This document shows positions 46,206 through 54,626 of a stretch of 64,000 nucleotides of DNA, one piece after another (the first letter of the stretch is position 1; the number at the start of each line of letters is the position of its first letter). Below the pieces are notes generated by a model. It ran no database searches. It worked only from the letters and a program-made list of their open reading frames with translations, and had not been told where the DNA came from. The position numbers and the translations under genes are program-made. The DNA is from Psychrobacter sp. JB385 (GTDB lineage Bacteria; Pseudomonadota; Gammaproteobacteria; Pseudomonadales; Moraxellaceae), in contig NZ_FUKN01000005.1 in assembly GCF_900163785.1 (NCBI RefSeq), positions 186,001 through 250,000 of the forward strand, read 5' to 3'.

Positions 46206-46310
46206 TTATTCTAATTCTTCTACTAGCGTTTGCCTCTCTTTAATTTCGCGTTTTTGCGCTTCGATAATAGCTTCAGCGAGTTGCCGCACGTGCGAATCTT
46301 CTATATCTGG
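46206..46310 (-). pseudogene. Remnant of a DUF305-like gene
   Basis: On the minus strand an open stretch of 34 codons reads like the last helix of a DUF305 domain (core QLAEAIIEAQKREIKERQ, then stop TAA at 46206-46208), resembling the end of each domain in the adjacent gene. An in-frame TGA stands immediately upstream and the His-pair region is absent, so this is a decayed fragment, not a gene. Match is to a short helical motif, hence moderate certainty. Confidence 0.5.
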
Positions 46311-46393
46311 TCATCTTTCTAAAAAATGATAACCCATCCCGATTTAAGCAAAATAGAAGAAGTGCCCGTTTTATATCATTTGAAAGAACAACG

Positions 46394-46675
46394 TTACTGA
46401 TTATGACCATTGTTCTGGTTTAATTTATCAAATGCTCTTTTAACGTGTACCAGACTCGTCAATTTAATAAGTGGCTTAATGATAAGCTGCGCACTTCCTA
46501 CGATGAATAACCAAGTACCATCTTGAGTCAATGACTCATTCAAAAAGAAAAAGCTGCCAATTAAAAACCAAATAGCGATTAATAAATCATTAAATGCGCC
46601 TAAAGCCTCATATCGGCGCTGTATGACGATATGTTCCTGACCGATATCCATCCCCCATTTCCTACTTTCACTCAC
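46394..46675 (-). CDS. YrhK-like small membrane protein
   Basis: About 93 residues with the YrhK domain: IQRRYEALGAFNDLLIAIWFLIGSFFF is characteristic, comprising a short basic motif and a first transmembrane helix, with a second helix (about 55-75). Function unknown. The most likely start is GTG at 46675, because AAGGAG lies six bases before it; an ATG six codons further upstream (46693) would place that ribosome site inside the gene and has none of its own. Confidence 0.82.
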   Translation of the reverse strand: MSESRKWGMDIGQEHIVIQRRYEALGAFNDLLIAIWFLIGSFFFLNESLTQDGTWLFIVGSAQLIIKPLIKLTSLVHVKRAFDKLNQNNGHNQ

Positions 46676-46947
46676 AACTTGCTCCTTAGTCATATATCAC
46701 TTGATGAGTCGCACAGATATATCAACTAGGCAGTATGCTTGTCAACGTCACGTTACAGGAAACCGACTGGAGAAAGGTCGCATAAATTATGGTATAGAGG
46801 ACAATATGGATAATTAAAATCAAGAAAAAGAATTAAAAGTTGTAAAAAACTTTGGAAAACTTTCTTGATATAGATGAAATATTGAAGATAATAAAGAGAT
46901 ATGTTTTAAATTTTTGATATTTAGATTAGAAATAAAAACTACAGACA
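46676..46947. other. Intergenic AT-rich region
   Basis: About 270 bases of AT-rich DNA upstream of the YrhK gene and downstream of the tRNA terminator. Nothing recognised. Confidence 0.5.
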
Positions 46948-46980
46948 CAAAAAAACCTCAAACAAAGTTATGTTTGAGGC
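46948..46980 (-). terminator. Terminator of tRNA-Val/tRNA-Asp unit
   Basis: Stem CCTCAAACA / TGTTTGAGG, followed on the minus strand by a T run; lies 54 bases past tRNA-Asp. Confidence 0.88.
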
Positions 46981-47033
46981 GAAACTTGCTTAAACTTAAC
47001 AGTTTAAATTTGTTTTCTGCTTACTACAGAATA

Positions 47034-47110
47034 TGGCGCAGCGGACGGGACTCGAACCCGCGACCCCCGGCGTGACAGGCCGGTATTCTAACCAACTGAA
47101 CTACCGCTGC
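47034..47110 (-). tRNA. tRNA-Asp (GTC)
   Basis: 77 bases including CCA. Acceptor GCAGCGG/CCGCTGC, D-arm with GTTGGTTAGAA, anticodon loop CTGTCAC with GTC, T-arm GCGGGTTCGAGTCCCG. Second gene of a two-tRNA unit. Confidence 0.98.
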
Positions 47111-47148
47111 TTAGGTCGTTTTAGCTTCTTTAACCACTTGCTAATAAG

Positions 47149-47224
47149 TGGTGGGTGATGACGGATTCGAACCGCCGACATTCTGCGTGTAAGGCAGACG
47201 CTCTACCAACTGAGCTAATCACCC
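47149..47224 (-). tRNA. tRNA-Val (TAC)
   Basis: 76 bases including CCA. Acceptor GGGTGAT/ATCACCC, D-arm AGCTCAGTTGGTAGAGC, anticodon TAC in CTTACAC, T-arm with GGTTCGAATCC. First gene of the unit, 38 bases before tRNA-Asp. Confidence 0.98.
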
Positions 47225-47238
47225 TGAGCGAGGAGTAA

Positions 47239-47290
47239 ACGAAGCACTGCTTCGTCCGAGCGCAAGAGAATTTACATTTTCGTAAATTCT
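47239..47290 (-). repeat. Two perfect hairpins in the tRNA leader
   Basis: ACGAAGCA-C-TGCTTCGT at 47239-47255 and AGAATTTAC-N6-GTAAATTCT at 47267-47290, both inside the transcribed leader before tRNA-Val. Could be processing or RNase-recognition structures. Confidence 0.7.
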
Positions 47291-47439
47291 AGAAGCTCAG
47301 TACCCAATATAAGGTATAACTTCTACTGCAAGAGAAACTCTTTAAAAATAATTTCTGTATTGCTTCATTAGCATAAGCTGTCACACTTAAGCTAACTTAA
47401 TCAGCTAGGGTTAATTAAGTCCCCTTGCTGTGGGTGTGT

Positions 47440-47467
47440 ATTATATAGATTTACGCATGGCTGTCAA
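47440..47467 (-). promoter_or_regulatory. Consensus promoter of tRNA-Val/tRNA-Asp unit
   Basis: On the minus strand TTGACA (47462-47467) and TATAAT (47440-47445) with a 16-base spacer: both hexamers are perfect. Transcription would start about 210 bases before tRNA-Val, giving a long leader. The other bases of 47291-47583 show no gene. Confidence 0.88.
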
Positions 47468-47583
47468 ACGCTATTTTCTACTTTTTTAAATATTTTGCAC
47501 ATTTTTATCAGTATTTATAGCAAGCATCTGTTTTTATTGGTTTTATATTTTCATATAAAACTAACTATTTTTATCTTGTGTTA

Positions 47584-48072
47584 TTATTTGCCAGCTAATG
47601 CTTGTTCGATATCGGCTTTGATTGCGTCAGGCTTAGTGGTTGGCGCATAGCGATCAATGACTTGGCCGTTACTATCGACTAAAAACTTAGTAAAGTTCCA
47701 TTTGATGCCATCGGTTAGTAAGCCACCTTTTTGATCTTTGAGCCATTTAAAGATTGGATGCGCCTCTGCCCCATTCACATCCACTTTCGCCATCATTGGA
47801 AAGCTGACGCCATAATTCTTTTGACAAAAAGCACCAATTTCTTCATTACTACCTGGATCTTGGCTACCGAATTGATTACAAGGAAAACCCACGACTACCA
47901 ATCCCTGCTCTTTGTATTGTTGGTACAGGGCTTCTAGTCCTTCAAATTGCGGCGTAAAGCCACACTTGCTGGCGGTATTCACAATTAGCAATACCTTACC
48001 CTTATAGTCCGAAAATGCTTGCGACGTTCCATCCATACTCTCGGCGGTAAAATCATAGATTGTGCTCATCAT
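47584..48072 (-). CDS. Glutathione peroxidase family protein
   Basis: 162-residue thiol peroxidase of the GPx family (bacterial members often use thioredoxin or glutathione), reducing peroxides in the cytosol. The peroxidatic Cys37 lies in VNTASKCGFTPQ, followed by GFPCNQFGSQDPG with the active-site Gln and a second Cys, and KWNFTKFLVD carrying the conserved Trp and Asn. Cysteine, not selenocysteine, is used. Two consecutive ATGs start the gene; either is possible. A good neighbour for the methionine sulfoxide reductase upstream, both oxidative-stress functions. Confidence 0.95.
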   Translation of the reverse strand: MMSTIYDFTAESMDGTSQAFSDYKGKVLLIVNTASKCGFTPQFEGLEALYQQYKEQGLVVVGFPCNQFGSQDPGSNEEIGAFCQKNYGVSFPMMAKVDVNGAEAHPIFKWLKDQKGGLLTDGIKWNFTKFLVDSNGQVIDRYAPTTKPDAIKADIEQALAGK

Positions 48073-48147
48073 TTATCCTTAAATTGATTAATGGGTAATG
48101 CCGTTTGATTGGCAGTGCTATTTTTTAATAATATACAGCGCCAATAA

Positions 48148-48178
48148 TTAAAAAGGAAGCAACACGTGCTTCCTTTCT
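48148..48178 (-). terminator. msrB terminator
   Basis: Stem AAAGGAAGCA / TGCTTCCTTT with an ACACG loop; on the minus strand followed by TTTTTAATT. It separates msrB from the glutathione peroxidase gene. Confidence 0.8.
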
Positions 48179-48235
48179 TTGTTCTTGCAGCGGTCTGACC
48201 TCAAAGCAGCTCTCAAACCATAGCTGGTATCAAAT

Positions 48236-48661
48236 CTACTTTTCAGATTTGTCCAAGTCGATAGCCACTGAGTTAATGCAGTAGCGCATACCAGTCGTCT
48301 CACGTGGTCCATCAGGGAACACATGGCCCAAATGAGCGCCGCAGTTGCTGCAAGTCACTTCTGTACGAGTCATGCCCAGTGAGTTATCAACATGCTCGTC
48401 TATAGCGCTGTTATCGACGCCTTGGTCGAAACTTGGCCAACCGCAACCCGCATCAAACTTACTGCTTGAATCAAACAGACTGGCACCGCAACCTTTACAG
48501 CGATAGACGCCGTCATCAGTCGCATCATTATAAACACCTGTAAACGGGCGCTCTGTACCTTTTTCACGCATGACGTGATACTCATCAGCACTTAAACGCG
48601 CTTTCCAGTCAGCATCGGTCAATTGGCTGATTTCTTCTTTGCTTAATTGATTGTCTTGCAT
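48236..48661 (-). CDS. msrB: Peptide-methionine (R)-S-oxide reductase MsrB
   Basis: Reduces the R epimer of methionine sulfoxide in proteins, restoring methionine after oxidation. The 141-residue protein has four zinc cysteines (55, 58, 104, 107 in CKGCG and CSNCG), the AGCGWPSF segment, [10 protein letters not shown], and catalytic Cys128 in MRYCINS. No msrA domain is fused. Its promoter lies in the 48662-49020 intergenic region, which contains the palindrome array described for the divergent XRE-aminotransferase gene. Confidence 0.96.
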   Translation of the reverse strand: MQDNQLSKEEISQLTDADWKARLSADEYHVMREKGTERPFTGVYNDATDDGVYRCKGCGASLFDSSSKFDAGCGWPSFDQGVDNSAIDEHVDNSLGMTRTEVTCSNCGAHLGHVFPDGPRETTGMRYCINSVAIDLDKSEK

Positions 48662-48844
48662 AATGTATCCTTATTTGAATATTTATTATCTGCTTTACTG
48701 CGTTTAATCTGCTATCAAAGCATTATCGTTCTATTAAACGATAACCTCTATCTTTTGGTTATCTATTCAATATTCAAGTCATGTCGTACAAGAATGACAC
48801 TGATATCAAGTAATAGTAGGGCTTGGAATGAGATTCTTAAGTCT

Positions 48845-48941
48845 ATTAATGCAAGTTATTCTTGCAATTTATATAATTTTTAAAATAACTTGCACGCAGG
48901 CTTGCGTTATCACAATTTATGCAATAATATCTTGCATTAAT
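48845..48941. promoter_or_regulatory. Array of TGCAA-N7-TTGCA palindromes, candidate operators
   Basis: Two copies of TGCAA-N7-TTGCA lie at 48850-48866 and 48920-48936, with further half-sites CTTGCA (48889-48894) and CTTGCG (48901-48906) between. ATTAATGCAAG (48845-48855) and CTTGCATTAAT (48931-48941) form an 11-base long-range inverted repeat, as do TGCAAGTTATT (48850-48860) and AATAACTTGCA (48884-48894). A plausible promoter, TTGCGT at 48902-48907 and TAATAT at 48925-48930 with 17 bases between, has its -10 inside the second palindrome. The downstream gene carries its own DNA-binding domain, so autoregulation is likely. The remaining bases of 48662-49020 show no gene. Confidence 0.75.
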
Positions 48942-49020
48942 ACGGCGTTAAAGCGATAGATTTTATCCCTCTAAACAGCTCGTTATCATGAATCAATTGA
49001 TTAAATGCACTGAGGTAATT

Positions 49021-50670
49021 ATGATCGATGACAACAGCAATAGTACACAGGCGACACGTCTAGTACAGTTGCGCCGCGACAAAGGTTTTACTGCTGAACA
49101 ATTGGCGCAAGCAATGACAGCCGCAGGTGCCAAAGTCAGCCGTGGTGCCATCTCTAATTGGGAGCGTGGTACAAATGGCATTGTCTCATCCAAATTACCA
49201 ACCCTTGCACGTATTTTAGGATGTAACGAAGGCTACCTATTACGCGGGGAACATCAGAATGATGCCAACGATAGTGCAACATCTACCGATAGTCAGTCAC
49301 AACAGAATAAAAATCTGGATAGCGCGATGACAGCAAGCGTGCAAACCGATAATAAGAATAAAATTGTAGCAAATCCATCAGCATCAACTTCTGACACTCG
49401 TCAACATTTACCAAACAATGCAATGAATGGTCATTCTATGAACACAATTAAAAAATCCGATAAATTACAAAACGTTTGCTATGACATTCGCGGTCCCCTA
49501 TTACAAACTGCTAATAGAATGGAGGCTGAAGGCAAACGCATTTTAAAGCTTAACGTCGGCAACCCTGCACCTTTTGGTCTACAAGCGCCTCATGAAATTT
49601 TGCAAGATGTGGCTATGAATTTGTCTGAAGCAACGGGATACTCAGATTCACAAGGTATTTTTTCAGCCCGTAAAGCGGTATTGCAATATTATCAATCAAA
49701 GGGATTGTTATCAGCAGTCGATGTGCGCGATGTTTATCTTGGCAATGGCGTCTCTGAGCTGATTGTCATGACCATGCAGGCGTTGATGAACGATGGTGAC
49801 GAAGTATTGATTCCAATGCCTGATTATCCTCTATGGACTGCAGCGGCCAACCTATCTGGCGGTACAGCGGTGCATTATCGCTGTAATGAAGAAGACAACT
49901 GGCAACCTGACATCGAAGACATAAAATCTAAAATCACCAGTAAAACAAAAGGCATTGTGGTGATTAACCCTAATAACCCAACAGGTGCGTTATATAGTGA
50001 CGACTTACTCAAGCAAATCATTGAGGTCGCTAAAGCATATGACTTGATCATCATGGCCGATGAGATTTACGATCGCATTCTCTATGACGACACCGTACAC
50101 ACACCGATGAGCACTTTGACTGACGATGTACTGGTTCTGTCATATAACGGCCTGTCAAAATCACATCGTATTGCTGGGTTTCGTGCTGGCTGGATGATGG
50201 TGTCAGGTCGCAAGCAACATGCTGCTGACTTCATTGAAGGCTTGGATATGCTGGCATCTATGCGTTTGTGCTCCAACGTCCAAGGGCAGTATGCCATCCA
50301 AACAGCGATGGGCGGCTATCAAAGCATGAAAGATTTGACCTCAAAAACTGGTCGTCTATACAAGCAGCGGGAGCTTGCGGTATCGCGACTCAATGCGATT
50401 AAAGGTATTTCTTGCACTATGCCACAAGGCGCATTTTATTGTTTCCCCAAGATCGATCCTGAGGTTTATCCTATCGAAGATGATATGGCATTTATGATGG
50501 ATTTACTTATCGAGGAAAACGTATTAATGGTGCAAGGTACAGGGTTTAATTGGGACAAGCCTGATCATTTTCGCCTAGTGTTCTTGCCAAATTTGAATGA
50601 TTTAGAAAATGCAATGGATCGCCTAGATCGCTTTTTTGCCAAAAAACGTCAGCAGTTCGGCACAGCGTAA
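49021..50670 (+). CDS. XRE-family HTH fused to alanine-type aminotransferase
   Basis: 549-residue fusion. Residues about 11-77 are an XRE helix-turn-helix (ATRLVQLRRDKGFTAEQLAQ, then SRGAISNWERG); 78-148 is a Ser/Asn/Gln-rich linker; 149-549 is a class I PLP aminotransferase closely resembling AlaA (GNPAPFGLQAPHEI, PDYPLW, NPNNPTG, ADEIYDRI) with Schiff-base Lys380 in SYNGLSKSHR. Likely makes alanine from pyruvate and glutamate, while the HTH could sense the PLP or amino acid state. Unlike MocR/PdxR regulators (GntR-type wHTH fused to aminotransferase), the DNA-binding part here is XRE and the enzyme motifs are intact. Start: ATG at 49021 with GAGG six bases upstream, favoured over an ATG 11 codons earlier. 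Confidence 0.92.
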   Translation: MIDDNSNSTQATRLVQLRRDKGFTAEQLAQAMTAAGAKVSRGAISNWERGTNGIVSSKLPTLARILGCNEGYLLRGEHQNDANDSATSTDSQSQQNKNLDSAMTASVQTDNKNKIVANPSASTSDTRQHLPNNAMNGHSMNTIKKSDKLQNVCYDIRGPLLQTANRMEAEGKRILKLNVGNPAPFGLQAPHEILQDVAMNLSEATGYSDSQGIFSARKAVLQYYQSKGLLSAVDVRDVYLGNGVSELIVMTMQALMNDGDEVLIPMPDYPLWTAAANLSGGTAVHYRCNEEDNWQPDIEDIKSKITSKTKGIVVINPNNPTGALYSDDLLKQIIEVAKAYDLIIMADEIYDRILYDDTVHTPMSTLTDDVLVLSYNGLSKSHRIAGFRAGWMMVSGRKQHAADFIEGLDMLASMRLCSNVQGQYAIQTAMGGYQSMKDLTSKTGRLYKQRELAVSRLNAIKGISCTMPQGAFYCFPKIDPEVYPIEDDMAFMMDLLIEENVLMVQGTGFNWDKPDHFRLVFLPNLNDLENAMDRLDRFFAKKRQQFGTA

Positions 50671-50686
50671 CCCTAAAGTCGATATA

Positions 50687-50725
50687 AAAACGCCTAGCGA
50701 TAAAAGAGCGCTAGGCGTTTTTTTT
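50687..50725. terminator. Bidirectional terminator
   Basis: Stem AACGCCTAGCG / CGCTAGGCGTT flanked by A and T runs, between the aminotransferase and the convergent phosphate transporter. Confidence 0.92.
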
Positions 50726-50777
50726 GATAAGGGATTAATCGCTTACCATCATAAGACTTATATTGATAAAAGTTATT

Positions 50778-52385
50778 TTAGAAGATATTGCTCAATACCA
50801 GATAACTGACAGCAGACATGATGGCTGCTGCAGGAAGCGTAATGATCCATGCCAAGCCAATTGGCTTCATAAGCGCCCAGTTCGTATCTTTATTGACAAT
50901 ACCAATCCCAAGTACGGCTCCAACCAGCGTATGCGTGCTCGATACAGGTAGACCCATGGTAGAGGCACCCATCACGACCGCTGCCGCCGCAAGCTCAGCA
51001 GAAAAACCAGAAGCCGGATGCATTTTTGCCAAGTTTGTACCGACCGTTTGAATCACTTCTTTACCAATGAACCAAAGACCCACGATAAGCGCCACACCAA
51101 ATGTCAACATCACAGCAGGTGGGACAGCAGCTTCTGTAGCAATACTATTGGTACGAATGACATCCATGATGGCTGCAAAAGGACCCACGGCATTAGCAAT
51201 ATCGTTCGATCCATGACTAAAGGCAAAAGCAGAAGCGGTAAAGACTTGCATCCAGCTAAACATAATAAACGTTGCTTTGGTCAAATCTTCTTTATGCTTA
51301 CCGCGAATACTCTTGGTATAAATAAAGGTTGCCAACCATACGAGCGCTGCGATCATACCCATGATTAAAAAGCCTTGCAGCGTCGTCATACCGCTATTGA
51401 CGTTTTTGAGACCTTTGAACACGACCAAAGACGTCATCACCGCACCGCCAGCCGCTGCAATAATTGGCACCCATTGCTTAAGTGCTTTTAGCGTATCAAG
51501 GCTACCGCGCTCGTTTTCGATTTCATATAACTGCTTGTAGTAGTCGGTTTCCAAATCTTCAACAACGCAATCATCATCTTTATAGATTTCTTGATCACGC
51601 AGCATCGCTGACGTATAAGCCAATTGCTCTGACTCAGTGAGACCGTCTAAAAACTCTTTATGATTTTGCTTGAGGGTCTTTTTATCCCCCTTGAGCACGG
51701 CAATGTGTGCTTCTGTTCTATCATTGTATTCAATGATATTTTTCTTGATTTGCCCATATAAAAGGTAAGAAAAAACGCCACCTAATAAAGGAGACAACAC
51801 CCAAGAAATAGCAATCGTCCCAACGGTGCCCCAATCTACTGTAGATAGGGCCATATCAGTACCACCCAAGGTGATACCTAATACGATCGAGCTACCGATA
51901 ACGCCACCAATAATGGCGTGAGTGGTTGAAACAGGCAACCCTTTTTTGGTGGCAAACAACAACCAAAATGCCGCAGCGATAAGTGCTGACAGCATGACGT
52001 AAATAAACTGGTTGGGTGATACTGATAACCCATCCAAATCGACAATGCCGCTTCGAATGGTGTCAGTCACTTCACCACCTGCCAGTACGGCACCAGAGAC
52101 TTCAAATATCGCTGCGATACCCAAGGCTTGCGGAATCGTCAATGTTCCTGCACCCACAGAGGTACCAAAGGAGTTAGCGACATCATTACCACCAATATTG
52201 AATGCCATAAAGACACCAAAAGCGGTCGCAACAATAAAAAGCGTCATTTGTTGATGCATTGTGTAATCTAGACCCCACCACAAAAAGTAGGCGGTCATCG
52301 CAATCAGTAAAATGGCAAAAAATAGATTTATTCTCATAGAGCCAACCGATTTTGTTGGTTCTGTAGAACTGTTGCTAATACCCAT
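50778..52385 (-). CDS. Inorganic phosphate transporter, PiT family
   Basis: Low-affinity phosphate permease, probably moving metal-phosphate with protons or sodium. The 535-residue protein has two PiT domains: the duplicated signatures GGNDVANSFGTSVGAGTLT (N-terminal half) and SHGSNDIANAVGPFAAI (C-terminal half), plus paired PVSTTHAIIG and PVSSTHTLVG motifs. About ten transmembrane helices surround a charged cytosolic loop (about 225-310). A polyphosphate enzyme gene lies upstream on the same strand, suggesting a phosphate-handling neighbourhood. Confidence 0.95.
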   Translation of the reverse strand: MGISNSSTEPTKSVGSMRINLFFAILLIAMTAYFLWWGLDYTMHQQMTLFIVATAFGVFMAFNIGGNDVANSFGTSVGAGTLTIPQALGIAAIFEVSGAVLAGGEVTDTIRSGIVDLDGLSVSPNQFIYVMLSALIAAAFWLLFATKKGLPVSTTHAIIGGVIGSSIVLGITLGGTDMALSTVDWGTVGTIAISWVLSPLLGGVFSYLLYGQIKKNIIEYNDRTEAHIAVLKGDKKTLKQNHKEFLDGLTESEQLAYTSAMLRDQEIYKDDDCVVEDLETDYYKQLYEIENERGSLDTLKALKQWVPIIAAAGGAVMTSLVVFKGLKNVNSGMTTLQGFLIMGMIAALVWLATFIYTKSIRGKHKEDLTKATFIMFSWMQVFTASAFAFSHGSNDIANAVGPFAAIMDVIRTNSIATEAAVPPAVMLTFGVALIVGLWFIGKEVIQTVGTNLAKMHPASGFSAELAAAAVVMGASTMGLPVSSTHTLVGAVLGIGIVNKDTNWALMKPIGLAWIITLPAAAIMSAVSYLVLSNIF

Positions 52386-52943
52386 ACGTTAATACGTCCT
52401 GCGTAAGCTGATTGAAATTATATGCGGTTGATGACATCACGCTGTATATACAGCGATTATATTTACTTTCAATATTCGATCTACTTATCTCTTTTTTTAA
52501 AACAAAAAACGAGATAAATTCAGAATCTCATCATCCAATATGTCACAAAGCCGCAAGTAGTGTTGCCAAATCATCTGATTACAGCATCTTGCGGCTTAGA
52601 TATTTCGTAGTGATATTATTGTAATGATGCTAATGATACGGTCATTGTGTCCTTTGCAATATTGACCAACACAGTTAGATCAACCGTATCTAGCGATAAG
52701 AACATTCTGTTTAATAAGAGTCTTTCATGTCTAACAGAAGTCATAACGCGCCTATTATATTAAATATAAGCGCATAATGCATGATGATATTGCGAGATTT
52801 GTAACTATCCATGCGTTGTATAGATAATTTCTTCGTTTAATACTCAATTATACCCTTTTTGTGTGGCCTGTTTCGAGGGCAAAAGCCTGACTATCACGTA
52901 TACGTAGCGATAAAATCTCAGTCATAATATAGATATTAACCAG
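52386..52943. other. Intergenic region upstream of PiT gene
   Basis: About 560 bases without a supportable gene. It contains AAGCCGCAAG (52548-52557) and CTTGCGGCTT (52588-52597), a perfect 10-base inverted repeat with 30 bases between, in the probable 5' leader of the transporter mRNA. No convincing PhoB box was found. Confidence 0.55.
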
Positions 52944-54626
52944 TTATAGGCCATAGGCTGCTGATAGCTGTTTTATTGCGTGATCTAGAACCTCTAAACG
53001 CGCTTGACGTTTGTCATTGGTGGCGACAACGCACCATGGGGCATCAGCGGTGTCAGTACGTGCCAGCATGTCAGCGGCAGATTGAACATAGTCTGACCAT
53101 TTATCACGATTTCGCCAATCATCCTCTGTTAATTTAAATTGTTTGTGCGGTGTCTCTTTACGGGCTTCAAAACGCTTTAGTTGCTCTTTTTTATCAATAG
53201 CAAGCCAATACTTGATAACGATCGTACCCACTGCTGTAAGGTCTGCCTCAAAGCGATTGATTTCATCATAGGCGCGTTGCCATTCCTTTTCAGTAGCGAA
53301 CCCTTCGACGCGTTCAACCAACACGCGCCCATACCAAGTACGATCAAAGATGGCAATACGACTGATACGATCCGTTTGCTGATTGGGCAATTTTGTCCAA
53401 AACCGCCATAGATAAGGATGCTCTGCTTCATATAACATTGGCGCACCAATATTGTAGATTTGATATTCACGTGGATCGAGGGGAGCGACCAATCTCTTGA
53501 TGGCACCACCCTTGCCCGCTGCATCCATGCCTTCAAACGCAAAAACCACCTGATGCCCATTACGAGCGCGAAGCAGTTCTGCAAGACGCGTTTGTTTCGC
53601 TATTAACGCTTTTTGATAGTCAGCTTTGTCTATTTTTGAATTTTCGATGTCTTTTAAATACGTCGGTATTTTGACTGGTTCAAATTTTTCTGATTCAAAC
53701 GCTGACTCAGGTGTTTTATGAGATTTTGACTTGTGATTCTTTGATTTTTTGGATGAGGATTTTGTCTCATTTTTTGTTGTCATTGGCTGACTACTGGTTA
53801 GCGCATTTTGCATTGCTTGGAGTACTTCATGACAAAAATGATTGGCCGCTTGCGATTTATCTTTGCCATCTATAATAATCCAATCATCCTGCTGTCGTAG
53901 CAGCGTTACGGCTACCGCGTTAAATGTCTCGATGACTTTTTTGCTGTGCCAATCAATTTGATACAAAAACTGTGGATCTGCTTCTGTATCGTTTAGGCGT
54001 GCTTGTAGCGTTTCAACATCGACGTGAAACCAACATTTCAGTAATTTGGTATGATTGGCTACTAGGTCTTTTTCAAAGGTTTTCAGTTTGACAAGTTGCT
54101 GCTGAAAATAGGCTTGCCAACCTGCTTTTTCATGTTCGTTATCTTCTGAGCTGTCATCCGTATTTTTACTTTCTGCTATAGCCATACGCATGGTGTTATA
54201 AAGTAAATCTGCATACCAGTTACCAAAGTACACCATCACATCACCATGACGCGGCATCATCTTAATATGTGCCTGCCAAATCGGTTGATGCGCTAATGGG
54301 CAGCCGCCAACGGTTGCCTCCACCTTAAGTAACCTTGGATCTACCCACTCTCGCAGCTGTTTGACGGCGCCTCCCTTGCCCGCCTGCTCCATACCATTAA
54401 CCAGTACCAATACTCCCGTTGGTTCATTGGTGGTGGTTGGCGCTCGTTGCCGCGTTGCTCGCAAAGCATATTGAGCAGTGATTAAGGCCAATCTAAGGGC
54501 ATCTTCGTCCATAGAGAATTGGCTCAAAGGGTTTGGCATTAAACGCTCTTCTATAACATCTTCGCTAAACTGAGCACTGACTGCTTGCGGTATATTAGCT
54601 TCAGTCTTATTATTCTTTTGGCTCAT
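52944..54626 (-). CDS. pap: Polyphosphate:AMP phosphotransferase (two-domain PPK2)
   Basis: Transfers phosphate from polyphosphate to AMP, giving ADP (class II PPK2, as characterised in Acinetobacter johnsonii). The 560 residues hold two PPK2 domains: N-terminal (about 40-280) with Walker A NGMEQAGKGGAVK, and C-terminal (about 320-558) with EGMDAAGKGGAIK and the lid/Walker B region FDRTWYGRVLVERVEGF. The equivalent N-terminal segment reads YFGNWYADLLYNTM, lacking the Asp-Arg, so that half is probably catalytically inactive and structural. A Lys/Ser-rich linker (about 284-316) joins them. Single minus-strand gene upstream of the phosphate transporter. Confidence 0.94.
   Translation of the reverse strand: MSQKNNKTEANIPQAVSAQFSEDVIEERLMPNPLSQFSMDEDALRLALITAQYALRATRQRAPTTTNEPTGVLVLVNGMEQAGKGGAVKQLREWVDPRLLKVEATVGGCPLAHQPIWQAHIKMMPRHGDVMVYFGNWYADLLYNTMRMAIAESKNTDDSSEDNEHEKAGWQAYFQQQLVKLKTFEKDLVANHTKLLKCWFHVDVETLQARLNDTEADPQFLYQIDWHSKKVIETFNAVAVTLLRQQDDWIIIDGKDKSQAANHFCHEVLQAMQNALTSSQPMTTKNETKSSSKKSKNHKSKSHKTPESAFESEKFEPVKIPTYLKDIENSKIDKADYQKALIAKQTRLAELLRARNGHQVVFAFEGMDAAGKGGAIKRLVAPLDPREYQIYNIGAPMLYEAEHPYLWRFWTKLPNQQTDRISRIAIFDRTWYGRVLVERVEGFATEKEWQRAYDEINRFEADLTAVGTIVIKYWLAIDKKEQLKRFEARKETPHKQFKLTEDDWRNRDKWSDYVQSAADMLARTDTADAPWCVVATNDKRQARLEVLDHAIKQLSAAYGL

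Noticed and set aside
28646..47224. Genomic island integrated at tRNA-Asn with matching attachment repeats
   Set aside because: The T6SS block is bordered by tRNA genes, but no copy of the tRNA-Asn 3' end was found at the other border and no integrase is present.
52412..52624. 70-codon plus-strand frame upstream of the phosphate transporter
   Set aside because: No ribosome site; it crosses the hairpin and has no family resemblance.
52386..52943. PhoB box upstream of the PiT gene
   Set aside because: No pair of CTGTCAT-like direct repeats at 11-base spacing was found on either strand.
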